From Bacteroidia bacterium (GTDB taxonomy: Bacteria > Bacteroidota > Bacteroidia > B-17B0 > Aurantibacillaceae), in NCBI GenBank assembly GCA_022842625.1, contig JALHPG010000001.1:1-64000 (forward strand): a stretch of DNA of 64,000 nucleotides, in the 5' to 3' direction. The translations under genes were made by a program, and so were the position numbers. Positions 49,789 to 58,899 of this stretch are shown here, one piece after another (the stretch's first letter is position 1; every line of letters begins with the position of its first letter). The notes beneath the pieces are model-generated. The model did no database searches. It was not told where the DNA came from and saw only the letters and a program-made list of their open reading frames with translations.

Positions 49789-50076
49789 ATGAAAAAATTA
49801 ATATTTCTAATTGCCTTAACAACTATTTTTGCGTCATGCAAAAAGAAATACAATTGCAGGTGTAACACCACAATTATTTTTTCTAATGTTGGCTTTCAAT
49901 CAACTTATTTATCTAAAAATGTACCCATGAACGAAAAAATGACCAAGAAACAAGCCGTGGCTGTTTGTGCTCATGAGGCTATCAACATTAATAACACTTA
50001 CACTAACTATATTACAAATAATGGTAATTGGTCTTCAAATGGTCTTAATCCAAGCACCATTTGTTCGATTGAGTAA
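49789..50076 (+). CDS. Small Cys-rich lipoprotein, tandem paralogue 2
   Basis: A 95-residue paralogue of the preceding gene. The lipobox ends IFASC, then KKKYNCRCNTTIIFSN, MNEKMTKKQAVAVCAHEA and a terminal STIC. The shared signature C-x-C-N-T-T, N-E-K-M-x-x-K-Q-A and late C is clear, while overall identity looks modest, so the duplication is old. The 9-nt spacing implies one transcript. Confidence 0.7.
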   Translation: MKKLIFLIALTTIFASCKKKYNCRCNTTIIFSNVGFQSTYLSKNVPMNEKMTKKQAVAVCAHEAININNTYTNYITNNGNWSSNGLNPSTICSIE

Positions 50077-50089
50077 AACTTGCTTGTTT

Positions 50090-50743
50090 TTATTGAACGA
50101 TATGATACCGCAATAATTCGCGAACGCTCCTATAACCCGGTGCGATATGTAGAAATTTGATCATTCCAACATTCTTTTTCCAATAAGTTCCTGTATAGGA
50201 ATAATAATAATGATGATAATGAGCCGCATAATGTGACTCGGCTAAATAACAAAATCTAACGTTGGTAAAGACATTGTCCGAAATAGTATAAGTTGAAAGA
50301 GATTTGTTTATTGGCGCGCCATTATAGATTGGATATAATTGTTTAGTTGTATCTTCTTTAAAAACTAAAATATCCCCGGATCCTTTTGTAAGTATTATTT
50401 CGTCAGAACGCAAAGTAAACGAACTCATAACAGGGTTCCACTTAAAAGATATTTTTATCTGTTGATAAATTGCATTCGAATCTGCTGAATAATATAAGGG
50501 TGGAGAGTTACCTGATACAACAGAAACAACATAAATACTATCCTTAGCCTGCGTAACACTATCTTGCATGATCCAATAAGTTCCAACCTGAAAGAGTCCC
50601 CAGTCTTTTACGGCATTTGAAAGAGGAATGTACTTATTTGGTTTTTCAATGTTGCGGATTGTTGTTTTTGTCTCGCTCTCTTTTTTACAGAAAGAAAAAA
50701 ATACAATAACCAAACAAACAATTAATAATACCTTAGCCCGCAT
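50090..50743 (-). CDS. Hypothetical lipoprotein, 217 aa
   Basis: The N-terminus is hydrophobic, ending VIVFFSFC (Cys at about 19, lipobox-like), then KKESETKTT. The mature domain is beta-rich (YIPLSNAVKDWGLFQVGTYWIMQD, SFTLRSDEIILTKG) and ends RSVRELLRYHIVQ. No family is recognised. A TATATTTG element is present 5 nt upstream of the ATG. It converges with the Cys-rich lipoprotein pair. Confidence 0.65.
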   Translation of the reverse strand: MRAKVLLIVCLVIVFFSFCKKESETKTTIRNIEKPNKYIPLSNAVKDWGLFQVGTYWIMQDSVTQAKDSIYVVSVVSGNSPPLYYSADSNAIYQQIKISFKWNPVMSSFTLRSDEIILTKGSGDILVFKEDTTKQLYPIYNGAPINKSLSTYTISDNVFTNVRFCYLAESHYAAHYHHYYYSYTGTYWKKNVGMIKFLHIAPGYRSVRELLRYHIVQ

Positions 50744-50748
50744 ATTAT

Positions 50749-50756
50749 CAAATATA
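50749..50756 (-). promoter_or_regulatory. Putative -7 promoter element close to the start codon (TATATTTG)
   Basis: The minus-strand TATATTTG lies only 5 nt before the ATG of the 217-residue lipoprotein gene. If used, transcription would begin at or within a few nt of the start codon. A chance match is possible. Confidence 0.3.
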
Positions 50757-50787
50757 CAAAAACTAATCTTATTTCTATGCGCAAAAT

Positions 50788-52065
50788 TTATTTAAATAAA
50801 GCCGCTGCTACACCACATTTTAAACAGGCTTTTTTACTGCAATAATTATCGTATAAATTAATCGTAGCCTGACTATCGGCAGCACTTTTTAAAACTGCTT
50901 TCTTTTCGCTAAACAATTTGGTTTTTGCATTTTGCTCAAAATCGCATTTGTTTAGTAATTCTATTGCCAAGTCACTTAATTCCTCTTTTCCGGTTTTTTT
51001 TGAATAAAAGAAATAAAACGGCGCAAAGGTATTAATGATAAGGTTTTCGATGGATGTTAAACCTAAAGTAAGATCCTTTGAGGTAACATTCCCATCCATG
51101 GAGTAATGATTTTTCCAATAACCGTCTAAATTAATTTTATGCGCCAAAATGATTTCTTCATAACCCGAAAAATTATATGGCGCAATAAATAAACCAGGGT
51201 TTGTATTTATCAGTTTTGCAAATTGTGCTAACCTGATGGTAGGAAAATTTGCCGGACGTAATTTTGAAAATTTAAAGATCGCTTTGTTTAAAGGAATTAG
51301 TCGGTATTTATTTTTTAAATAATCAAATTCGTTTTGCAATTGCTGTATATACTTATCTTCAAACTGATCTTCCAATAAGCCGGAAACTCCTAACAATAAT
51401 GCTTCCAATTGCAAAAGATTGTCCGAATGTTTTAGTAGAATTGTAATTGGCAAATTTTTTGCAAGTAATTCAAACGGTAAACTATTTACTTTAAAGCCAA
51501 AATTACGCAACAATAAAAAATAAAATGTTTGTGTGTAATCGCCGTTAACAGATCTAAAATATTCATCAATTACAGTTACTTTTCCTTCCAAACGCTCTAT
51601 TGTCATGCGCTCTAGCCAAGCAATAAACTTAAGATCATTTACATTTGCTAACTGATCGTGACAAGGGATCTTTGTTTTTGAAGTACTTAACTGAGTATAG
51701 GCCTTAAGCGTGCTATCGCTAATTAAATTTTTTAATTCCAGCACTTCAACATTGTTTGTTTTATTTTGTTGGAGATCTAAATCATGCTCATAAACTACAT
51801 GTAAAATAATGTTGTCATAATTTTTATCAGCCTCATGTTTATGTTTTAGCCAGTCGCTGGTTTTAACATGAACTTCAATATTTCCAACCAAAACAATAGT
51901 ATCAATTTTAACCTGCGCATTAAAAAAATCAGGGCCAGAATCTTTATTTAATTGGCCGTTTTTTAAAACAAAAATTTCTTTGCCGCTGGTTGTAATTAAC
52001 GGCAAAGGTTTTAAAATTTTATACTGCCATAAAAATTGTAAAAGCTCCTCATTAAACTTAAGCAT
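50788..52065 (-). CDS. DUF2851 family protein
   Basis: A 425-residue protein matching the Bacteroidota DUF2851 family: LLQFLWQYK, NKDSGPDFFNAQVKIDTIVLVGNIEVHVKTSDW and KHEADKNYDNIILHVVYEHD near the N-terminus, with a C-terminal CSKKACLKCGVAAALF. The N-terminal pattern of acidic and Lys residues recalls a nuclease-like active site, but no function is established to my knowledge. It overlaps the YdcF-like gene end by 8 nt and is co-transcribed with it. Confidence 0.85.
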   Translation of the reverse strand: MLKFNEELLQFLWQYKILKPLPLITTSGKEIFVLKNGQLNKDSGPDFFNAQVKIDTIVLVGNIEVHVKTSDWLKHKHEADKNYDNIILHVVYEHDLDLQQNKTNNVEVLELKNLISDSTLKAYTQLSTSKTKIPCHDQLANVNDLKFIAWLERMTIERLEGKVTVIDEYFRSVNGDYTQTFYFLLLRNFGFKVNSLPFELLAKNLPITILLKHSDNLLQLEALLLGVSGLLEDQFEDKYIQQLQNEFDYLKNKYRLIPLNKAIFKFSKLRPANFPTIRLAQFAKLINTNPGLFIAPYNFSGYEEIILAHKINLDGYWKNHYSMDGNVTSKDLTLGLTSIENLIINTFAPFYFFYSKKTGKEELSDLAIELLNKCDFEQNAKTKLFSEKKAVLKSAADSQATINLYDNYCSKKACLKCGVAAALFK

Positions 52066-52825
52066 ACCCTTTTATTTTGTAAACTATAAATCCTATCCAC
52101 TCATGAAGTAACATGTGTAATGCAGATAGCGCCCCGGAATTGGGAATAAATAAATGATCAAACGTATAACGCCTAACCCCGCTCACTTTGTTAGTGATGT
52201 AAGGGGTAATGTTTTTAAACCCTGCCTTTTTAAATATTGCAACCGAACGCGGCATGTGGTAGGCAGAGGTAACCAATAAAAAATTGCCTTTCATATTTAA
52301 ACTGTCCATTAACTTTTTTGTAAAAATTGCATTTTCATAGGTATTCTTACTTTCAGATTCTATCAGCAAAGCACTATCAGGAAGGTTGATGGATTTTAAG
52401 TATTTTTTTACATACAGACCCTCTTTGTCCTTAGGGAATTCAATACTCCCGCTTCCTCCCGTAAAAATAATTTTTTTAATTTGGCCTTTATAATAAAGCG
52501 GCACAATTTGAAACAACCTATCTGCACTTCCGCCAAAATTTATTTTTTGCAAGCGTTGGTCAATAGTTCCAATTCCTCCTAAAATAATTGCGCCATCAAA
52601 TTTGGTTGTCATTAATTCATAGTCAGGGCTTACAGGCTCCCATTGTCTAAAACATTCATCCACCACAAAAGAATTACAACATAAGTATAATAAAACAACA
52701 CCTGCTATTCTTGCTTTTTTTGCCCTCGACTCAATTTTAGTTCTGAACGAATAAATAAACAAAATAAACACCCAAATGAGGGGGGAAATAACAAATCCAA
52801 GTAATTTTGAGAGGTAAAAAAACAT
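52058..52825 (-). CDS. YdcF/ElyC/SanA-family (DUF218) membrane protein
   Basis: A 255-residue protein. Two N-terminal membrane helices (about 1-26 and 38-56) precede the DUF218 domain: FDGAIILGGIGTIDQRL, KKIIFTGGSGS, ESESKNTYENAIFTKKLM and FLLVTSAYHMPRSVAIFKKAG. Relatives such as ElyC act on envelope integrity and lipid-carrier metabolism, but a specific reaction is not proven. It is the first gene of a pair with DUF2851 and divergent from accC. Confidence 0.85.
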   Translation of the reverse strand: MFFYLSKLLGFVISPLIWVFILFIYSFRTKIESRAKKARIAGVVLLYLCCNSFVVDECFRQWEPVSPDYELMTTKFDGAIILGGIGTIDQRLQKINFGGSADRLFQIVPLYYKGQIKKIIFTGGSGSIEFPKDKEGLYVKKYLKSINLPDSALLIESESKNTYENAIFTKKLMDSLNMKGNFLLVTSAYHMPRSVAIFKKAGFKNITPYITNKVSGVRRYTFDHLFIPNSGALSALHMLLHEWIGFIVYKIKGYA

Positions 52826-52932
52826 GAGTCTAAGATAATAACAAACTAAAACAATTATAGAATATTTTACAATATGAATATTGATTATCTTTAACCACTT
52901 ACAATTGATATTTTTTAAATACTTAAATACAC

Positions 52933-54417
52933 ATGAAAAAGATCTTAATAGCTAACCGTGGCGAAATTGCAATACGAATTATGCGTAGCGCACGAGAAAT
53001 GGGAATTAAAACTGTTGCCATTTTTTCTGAAGCAGATAGAAATGCACTTTTTGTGAGATATGCCGACGAAGCTGTTTGTGTTGGTCCGCCACCAAGTGCT
53101 CAATCCTACTTACAAGGTGATAAGATCATTGAAATTTGTAAAGAACTTGGTGTTGACGGGATTCATCCCGGATATGGTTTTTTAAGTGAGAATGCTGATT
53201 TTGCAAGAAAAGTAAAAAAAGCAGGCATTACTTTTATTGGTCCAAGTGCCGAAAGTATGGACTTAATGGGCGATAAATTAAGCGCAAAAGCAACTGCAAA
53301 AAAATATAATGTACCTATGATTCCGGGCTCAGACGGAGCTATTAGTGATTTAAAAGAAGCTGTTAAAGTTGCCAAAGAAGTAGGTTTTCCATTATTGATT
53401 AAAGCCAGTGCCGGTGGTGGTGGAAAAGGAATGCGTTTAGTTGAAAAGGAATCAGAAATTGAGGAGCAGATGAAAATGGCAATTAGCGAAGCGGTTTCTG
53501 CTTTCGGAAATGGAGCTGTTTTTATTGAAAAATATGCTTCTAGCCCTCGTCACATCGAAATTCAGCTTTTAGCCGATAATTTTGGAAATTGTGTTTATTT
53601 ATTCGAACGGGAGTGTAGCATTCAGCGTAGACATCAAAAATTGATTGAAGAAGCGCCAAGCAGTGTTTTATCTCCGGAATTACGAGCAAAAATGGGCAAA
53701 TGCGCCGTAGATGTGGCCAAAGCTTGCAATTACAGTGGCGCGGGAACAGTTGAATTTCTCTTAGATGCAGAGCATAATTTTTACTTTTTGGAAATGAATA
53801 CCCGTTTACAAGTGGAACATCCTGTTTCTGAATTAATTACAGGATTAGACTTAGTAAAGGAGCAAATTAAAGTGGCGCGTAACGAAAAATTAAGCTTTAC
53901 ACAAGACGACCTTAAAATAAACGGGCACGCCATAGAAGTAAGGGTATGTGCTGAAGACCCAATGAACAATTTTTTACCGGATGTTGGGAAACTAGTGGTG
54001 TATAAGACCCCTAGTGGCCCCGGAATTCGTGTAGATGACAGCTTTGAGGAAGGCATGGAGATCTCTATTTTTTACGACCCAATGATCTCAAAATTGATCG
54101 TGCATGGTAAAGATAGAACCGATGCTATTAAAAAAATGCTGCGAGCAATTGATGATTATAAAATAATTGGTGTTGAAACAACCTTAGATTTTTGTAAATT
54201 CGTTTTAAACCACGAGGCATTTGTTAGCGGTAATTTTGATACAGGATTTATTCCAAAATACTTTACACCGGAGGTTTTAAAGACTAACAGTGAAGAATAT
54301 TCAGAAATAGCAGCTATTGCAGGCGCCATTATATTTGATAACAGTAAAGAAAAGCATAACAATTTGCCTGAAACCGCTGTTAAAAAAAGCAAATGGAAGG
54401 CAAACCGCTTAAATTAG
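52933..54417 (+). CDS. accC: Biotin carboxylase subunit (acetyl-/propionyl-CoA carboxylase)
   Basis: A 494-residue ATP-grasp biotin carboxylase (EC 6.3.4.14). N-terminal domain ILIANRGEIAIRIMRSAREMGI; ATP-grasp loop LLIKASAGGGGKGMRLV; FIEKYASSPRHIEIQLLADNFGN, SIQRRHQKLIEEAPSS, and FLEMNTRLQVEHPVSELITG with the catalytic/metal Glu and Asn residues. The biotin carboxyl-carrier domain is absent and must be a separate protein. It could serve fatty-acid synthesis or propionyl-CoA carboxylation; methylmalonyl-CoA epimerase elsewhere in the window keeps both options open. It is about 40 residues longer than E. coli AccC, with a lysine-rich tail. Confidence 0.92.
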   Translation: MKKILIANRGEIAIRIMRSAREMGIKTVAIFSEADRNALFVRYADEAVCVGPPPSAQSYLQGDKIIEICKELGVDGIHPGYGFLSENADFARKVKKAGITFIGPSAESMDLMGDKLSAKATAKKYNVPMIPGSDGAISDLKEAVKVAKEVGFPLLIKASAGGGGKGMRLVEKESEIEEQMKMAISEAVSAFGNGAVFIEKYASSPRHIEIQLLADNFGNCVYLFERECSIQRRHQKLIEEAPSSVLSPELRAKMGKCAVDVAKACNYSGAGTVEFLLDAEHNFYFLEMNTRLQVEHPVSELITGLDLVKEQIKVARNEKLSFTQDDLKINGHAIEVRVCAEDPMNNFLPDVGKLVVYKTPSGPGIRVDDSFEEGMEISIFYDPMISKLIVHGKDRTDAIKKMLRAIDDYKIIGVETTLDFCKFVLNHEAFVSGNFDTGFIPKYFTPEVLKTNSEEYSEIAAIAGAIIFDNSKEKHNNLPETAVKKSKWKANRLN

Positions 54418-54465
54418 CACGCAACTTGTGGGTTACTTTTAGCGTAGAAGATAATAAATGATCAC

Positions 54466-55113
54466 ATGAGTAATTATTTTTTAAAATATTCTTTAAGATC
54501 TGATCTTGTAAAAGTTATAACCATAGCTTTTATTGCACTAAACTCAACCATTTTTTACGCCCAAACAAATACTCAGGATTTTACCGTACCCCCTAAGGTG
54601 GGCTTTCGCTGCAGAGCAGAGATCGTAAATGGCGATACCCTACCCCTTGTTAATTTGGGAACCATTTATGTTTACACCGATTTTGTATTTAAAAACCAAC
54701 GTCAGTATGAGTTATGGACACGCACTAAACACAATGTAAAAAAAGTGTACCCGTATGCCATTCTTGCTGCTGCCAAGCTAAAAGAATACGATAAGGTGAT
54801 GGAAAAAATGACCGACGAAGATCTTAAAAAAGCCTTTTTAAAAGTATGCGAAAAAGACCTTAGAAATGAATTTGAAGATGAGTTAAAAGACCTCAGCATT
54901 TCGCAGGGTAAAATACTGATGAAGTTAATTGATCGCGAAACCGGAAAAACCACTTACGATCTTGTAAAGCAGTTAAGAGGCGGCTTTCAGGCGGCTATGT
55001 GGCAAACCGTGGCACGTATTTTCGGACATAATATGAAATCGGAATACGATGCCAATATTGAAGATATAATGATAGAACGTGCTATAAAATTAGTTGAAAA
55101 CGGACAGTTTTAA
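54466..55113 (+). CDS. DUF4294 family secreted protein
   Basis: A 215-residue protein with an N-terminal hydrophobic/signal segment (about 15-33, ending FYAQ) and the DUF4294 core: NGDTLPLVNLGTIYVYTDFVFKNQRQYELWTRTKHNVKKVYPYAILAAAKLKEYDKVM, then ISQGKILMKLIDRETGKTTYDLVKQLRGGFQAAMWQ. A Bacteroidota-specific family of unknown function, probably periplasmic. Alone between accC and another hypothetical. Confidence 0.82.
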   Translation: MSNYFLKYSLRSDLVKVITIAFIALNSTIFYAQTNTQDFTVPPKVGFRCRAEIVNGDTLPLVNLGTIYVYTDFVFKNQRQYELWTRTKHNVKKVYPYAILAAAKLKEYDKVMEKMTDEDLKKAFLKVCEKDLRNEFEDELKDLSISQGKILMKLIDRETGKTTYDLVKQLRGGFQAAMWQTVARIFGHNMKSEYDANIEDIMIERAIKLVENGQF

Positions 55114-55191
55114 AGATGGATATGTTTCTAACTTATCTAAAAAATTGATATAAATTTAACCAAGCTCTAAAAATTTTATTATTTTCGCTTT

Positions 55192-55968
55192 ATGTATAAA
55201 TTAGTAATTATCGCCTTGCTTTTTGTATCGTTTTCAGTTAACGGTCAAACAAAAACTAAAACACCAAAAGGAAAAACAAAAGTTGCAAAAGTAGACTCTA
55301 CAGGAGCAACCATTGAAGAAGAAAAAACACCTGAGGAGTTATTGGAGCTAACGCTTCAACCGGAAACGGAAATTGATGCAATGACCGGTAAAAAAGTTTT
55401 TTACAAAGAGAGAAAAATTAAAAATGACTCTTTAAGAAATGCTTTACGATTAGAGCAAAGAAAAACTAAAATGTCGTTTTGGGTTAAAACAAAATACCCA
55501 AACCCAAAAATTAAAACACCACAACCCCAGCAATTTCAATTATTAATAAACATTGTAAATAAGGATACTAACTTAACTTATTGTGTAAACGACTCTATCT
55601 GTAAAGATCCTGAGGTTAAAAAATTATTATATGAAAAAGCTGTTGGCGACACTACTTATATGCTGATCTTTGTTCAAGCCTTTACAAAATCTAAGTCTGA
55701 TGGAGGAATTTGTAACGCGGGTAAAGAAACAAAACTGTTTTTTGTTCGTTGGAATACAAAAACAAATACTGCTAAATGGAAAACCAAGTATATTAATTCG
55801 TGTATCAAAACGATCACTAATATGACTAAAGAAAAGATCACCGCTTGGGATAAAACCTCTGTATTAACAGTTAGCTATCACAAAGGATCAACTTTTCACG
55901 AAATTAAATTCGATCCGGAACAACCGCAATTAGGCCTTCAAAACGCCGCCGGCGCCGAAGACAAGTAA
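55192..55968 (+). CDS. Hypothetical secreted protein, 258 aa
   Basis: A signal peptide (cleavage after SVNGQ) is followed by a lysine/threonine-rich low-complexity linker (TKTKTPKGKTKVAKV) and a ~170-residue alpha/beta domain with four cysteines (LTYCVNDSICKDPE, GGICNAGKE, INSCIKTITN) that could form disulfides in the periplasm. No family is recognised. Monocistronic, with weak -7-like TATTTTCG 9 nt before the ATG. Confidence 0.6.
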   Translation: MYKLVIIALLFVSFSVNGQTKTKTPKGKTKVAKVDSTGATIEEEKTPEELLELTLQPETEIDAMTGKKVFYKERKIKNDSLRNALRLEQRKTKMSFWVKTKYPNPKIKTPQPQQFQLLINIVNKDTNLTYCVNDSICKDPEVKKLLYEKAVGDTTYMLIFVQAFTKSKSDGGICNAGKETKLFFVRWNTKTNTAKWKTKYINSCIKTITNMTKEKITAWDKTSVLTVSYHKGSTFHEIKFDPEQPQLGLQNAAGAEDK

Positions 55969-56029
55969 TTAGGTCGATACCTGCTCAAATATTTTAGTTT
56001 TTCAAAAAAAATAAGCATATTTAACCTGT

Positions 56030-57118
56030 TTGAATCCGGGTTTAAAAATACTGCTGCTGCCCTTTGCGTTTATTTATGGTATAATTACCTTAATAAGAAA
56101 CCGCTTATACGATACCGGCTTTTTAAAAGTTACTAAATTTGATATTCACACCATTGGCGTTGGTAACCTTTCTGTTGGTGGTGCAGGTAAAACACCTTTA
56201 GTAGAATACCTAATTAGACTATTGCGTGAAGAAGAGCCCAAATTGGCTACACTTAGTCGCGGTTACAAAAGAAAAACCTCCGGCTTTGTTTTAGCTGATG
56301 AGAACAGCACCGCCGAAGATATTGGTGACGAACCGCTAATTTATAAATACAAATACAATGTCCAGGTTGCTGTTGATGGCAATAGGGTTAATGGCGTAAA
56401 AAAATTAATTGCTTCAGAAAACAATGCTCCAAAAATTGTTTTATTAGATGACGTTTTTCAACACCGCGCTATACGTTGCGGATTAAATATTGTGGTTAGC
56501 GATTACAATAATTTATTTTTTAAAGATATCATGTTACCTGCCGGAACTTTACGCGAATTTAAAAGCGGAATTGTTAGAGCAGATCTGATCATCATTACAA
56601 AAGTGCCCGACAGAACCAGTGCGGTAGAAATAAGGAATATTCTTAAAGATGTTGACCCTAAAGCGCACCAGCAAGTGTTTTTTAGCTATTTAAAATACGG
56701 CGAATTGTATTCAATAAACAAAATCAACGAAAAAATTGATACACTAAACGATCTGTTCAGATATAGAATTATTTCTTTTGCCGGCATTGCAAACGCGCAA
56801 CCTATGGTAAATTACTTAAAGGAATATGCAGCTGATGTTAAGCATTTGCCGTTTAATGACCATCACGAATTTTCTGTAAAAGACCTTGAGGATATAGAAC
56901 GTTATTATGATAGTTTTGAAGGTGGAAATAAAATTTTAGTTACCACCGAAAAAGATTTTATGCGGTTAAAAAGTAATGCAGTTTGGGACATTGCTCAAAG
57001 AATGAATATTTATATCTTGCCGGTTGAAATTACATTTAAAGATAAAGAAGAAGAATTTAATCAAGTAATATTAAAGTATGTTAGAGCAAATCGAATTTAC
57101 CACCAAAAGTATACGTGA
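56030..57118 (+). CDS. lpxK: Tetraacyldisaccharide 4'-kinase
   Basis: A 362-residue inner-membrane-associated P-loop kinase that phosphorylates the 4' position of the lipid A precursor (EC 2.7.1.130). An N-terminal membrane-binding helix (LLLPFAFIYGIITLIRNRLYDTGF) precedes the Walker A-containing IGVGNLSVGGAGKTPLVEYL, LSRGYKRKTSGFVLAD, VVLLDD-type KIVLLDDVFQHRAIRCGLNIV and the C-terminal TTEKDFMRLK. The start is TTG. It overlaps the purine nucleoside phosphorylase gene by 41 nt, indicating tight co-expression though the pathways are unrelated. Confidence 0.94.
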   Translation: MNPGLKILLLPFAFIYGIITLIRNRLYDTGFLKVTKFDIHTIGVGNLSVGGAGKTPLVEYLIRLLREEEPKLATLSRGYKRKTSGFVLADENSTAEDIGDEPLIYKYKYNVQVAVDGNRVNGVKKLIASENNAPKIVLLDDVFQHRAIRCGLNIVVSDYNNLFFKDIMLPAGTLREFKSGIVRADLIIITKVPDRTSAVEIRNILKDVDPKAHQQVFFSYLKYGELYSINKINEKIDTLNDLFRYRIISFAGIANAQPMVNYLKEYAADVKHLPFNDHHEFSVKDLEDIERYYDSFEGGNKILVTTEKDFMRLKSNAVWDIAQRMNIYILPVEITFKDKEEEFNQVILKYVRANRIYHQKYT

Positions 57119-57893
57119 AAAAACAAATAATTTTTTACCGGAAGTTGGTATCATCCTTGGTACAGGTTTAGGTGGATTAGTAAAAGAAATTAGTGTTCAA
57201 TTTGCAATTCCTTATAATGAGATTCCCAACTTTCCGGTAAGCACTGTTGAAGGCCATAGCGGTAAATTAATCTTTGGCGAATTGGGTGGTAAAAAAGTAA
57301 TGGCCATGCAAGGTCGTTTTCATTATTACGAAGGCTACACCATGCAACAAGTTACTTTTCCGGTAAGAGTTATGAAAGCATTAGGCGTTAAAACAGTTTG
57401 CGTTAGTAATGCAAGCGGCGGTATGAATCCTAAGTTTGAAGTTGGCGAAATAATGATCATTAACGATCATATTAATTTATTTCCAACCAACCCATTAATT
57501 GGTAAAAATATCGAAGCACTTGGGCCACGTTTTCCGGACATGAGCGAAGCATACAAAAAAACATATGTTACCCTTGCAAAAGAAATAGCAAAAGAAAATA
57601 ATATTAAAGTTAGCGAAGGAATTTATGCCGGCTTAAGCGGGCCTTGTTTTGAAACACCTGCAGAATACCGCTATTTGTGGCGCACCGGTGCAGATGTTGT
57701 TGGTATGAGCACAGTACCCGAGGTAATCGTTGCAAAACATGGCGGTATGGATGTTTTTGGAATTAGTATTGTAACCGATCTTGGTGTTGAAGGTGTTGTG
57801 CAAAATGTGAGTCACGAAGAAGTACAACATATTGCAAAGATGCAAGAACCAAAAATGACTTTGTTGATGAAGGAATTGATCAGAAGGATTTAA
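57078..57893 (+). CDS. punA: Purine nucleoside phosphorylase (PNP-I, trimeric type)
   Basis: A 271-residue enzyme cleaving inosine/guanosine with phosphate (EC 2.4.2.1). VGIILGTGLGGLV (phosphate loop), FPVSTVEGHSGKLIFG, GRFHYYEGYTMQQVTFPVRVM, VSNASGGMNPKFEVGEIM, SGPCFETPAEYRYLWRTGADVVGMSTVPE and GISIVTDLG are all PNP class II signatures. Start at ATG inside lpxK (41-nt overlap). This gene order is common in Bacteroidota as far as I recall. Confidence 0.95.
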   Translation: MLEQIEFTTKSIREKTNNFLPEVGIILGTGLGGLVKEISVQFAIPYNEIPNFPVSTVEGHSGKLIFGELGGKKVMAMQGRFHYYEGYTMQQVTFPVRVMKALGVKTVCVSNASGGMNPKFEVGEIMIINDHINLFPTNPLIGKNIEALGPRFPDMSEAYKKTYVTLAKEIAKENNIKVSEGIYAGLSGPCFETPAEYRYLWRTGADVVGMSTVPEVIVAKHGGMDVFGISIVTDLGVEGVVQNVSHEEVQHIAKMQEPKMTLLMKELIRRI

Positions 57894-57966
57894 TTCTCCT
57901 GAATCTCATGTTCTACTTCATAATAAGCGGCTAAATCCGTATATTTATTTTAGAAAAAAAGAAACC

Positions 57967-58890
57967 ATGAGAATTAATCTAATTATAACTGCCTGCTATT
58001 TTATTATTAGTTTTACTGCTCAGTCTCAAACCTATAAACCCTTTCCAACAGATAGCGCTGTTTGGGGCTTTAATCAAACCGGTCCATCAGGCACTAGTTA
58101 TGTGAAAGAAAAAGTAAAGGGTGATACTTTATTAGGAGGAAAAAACTACCATAAAGTGTATTCTCAAACGAATTTGTTAACCGGCTTTTACAGAGAGTTT
58201 GGGAAAAAAATATATTCCAAAATAAATAGCTACGCTGATACTTCTGAAATATTAATTTATGATTTTAATTTAAACGTAGGTGATACATTTTACGACAAAC
58301 GAACTCATCCATCGCTTGGCTCATTTAAATATAAATATGTTCTCACCGCTATTACCACAACCAGTTTAACAACGGATGTAAGAAAACAATACACATTTTC
58401 TTCTGCGGGCTATCAAGGGCCAGCAAACATATATTCAAATTTAGGTTCGGCTTGCAATTTTTACTGGATAGAAGGAATAGGTTCTTTAAGTGGTATTTTT
58501 AATAACCGTGATGCCTTGATCGAAGGAACTGAGTGCTATATAGCTGCACTTATAAGCAACGCAAGTTTCTCATATCTAAAATGTTTTGAACATAAAAATG
58601 TACAATTTATGTCTCAAAGTTGCTTAATACTTAATCAAAAAGAAATTAATAATGATCTCACCTTTAAAATTTATCCAAATCCTAGTAATAGTTTTTTGAA
58701 TATTGAATTAGAAAATTTCTCAGCTCCCAAAAATTTAACTGTAAAACTTGTAAACCTTCTTGGTCAAATTGTTTTAGACTGCAAACAGGAAAAAACACTA
58801 AATATTAGCAGCTTAAAAAATGGTATTTACTTTTTACAGTTATTTGATAAAGAAAATTTAATTGCAACTGAAAAAATAATTAAAGAGTAA
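57967..58890 (+). CDS. T9SS cargo protein of unknown function
   Basis: A 307-residue secreted protein. The signal peptide ends SFTAQSQ. The middle beta-rich domain (about 30-215; VKGDTLLGGKNYHKVYSQT, ILIYDFNLNVGDTFYDK, YWIEGIGSLSGIF) resembles the generic propeptide-like domain seen in many T9SS cargoes. The C-terminal ~75 residues are a type A sorting domain (FKIYPNPSNSFLNIEL, LVNLLGQIVLD, SLKNGIYFLQLF, TEKIIKE). Destination is the surface or medium. Monocistronic; activity unknown. Confidence 0.8.
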   Translation: MRINLIITACYFIISFTAQSQTYKPFPTDSAVWGFNQTGPSGTSYVKEKVKGDTLLGGKNYHKVYSQTNLLTGFYREFGKKIYSKINSYADTSEILIYDFNLNVGDTFYDKRTHPSLGSFKYKYVLTAITTTSLTTDVRKQYTFSSAGYQGPANIYSNLGSACNFYWIEGIGSLSGIFNNRDALIEGTECYIAALISNASFSYLKCFEHKNVQFMSQSCLILNQKEINNDLTFKIYPNPSNSFLNIELENFSAPKNLTVKLVNLLGQIVLDCKQEKTLNISSLKNGIYFLQLFDKENLIATEKIIKE

Positions 58891-58899
58891 TAATTTCAA

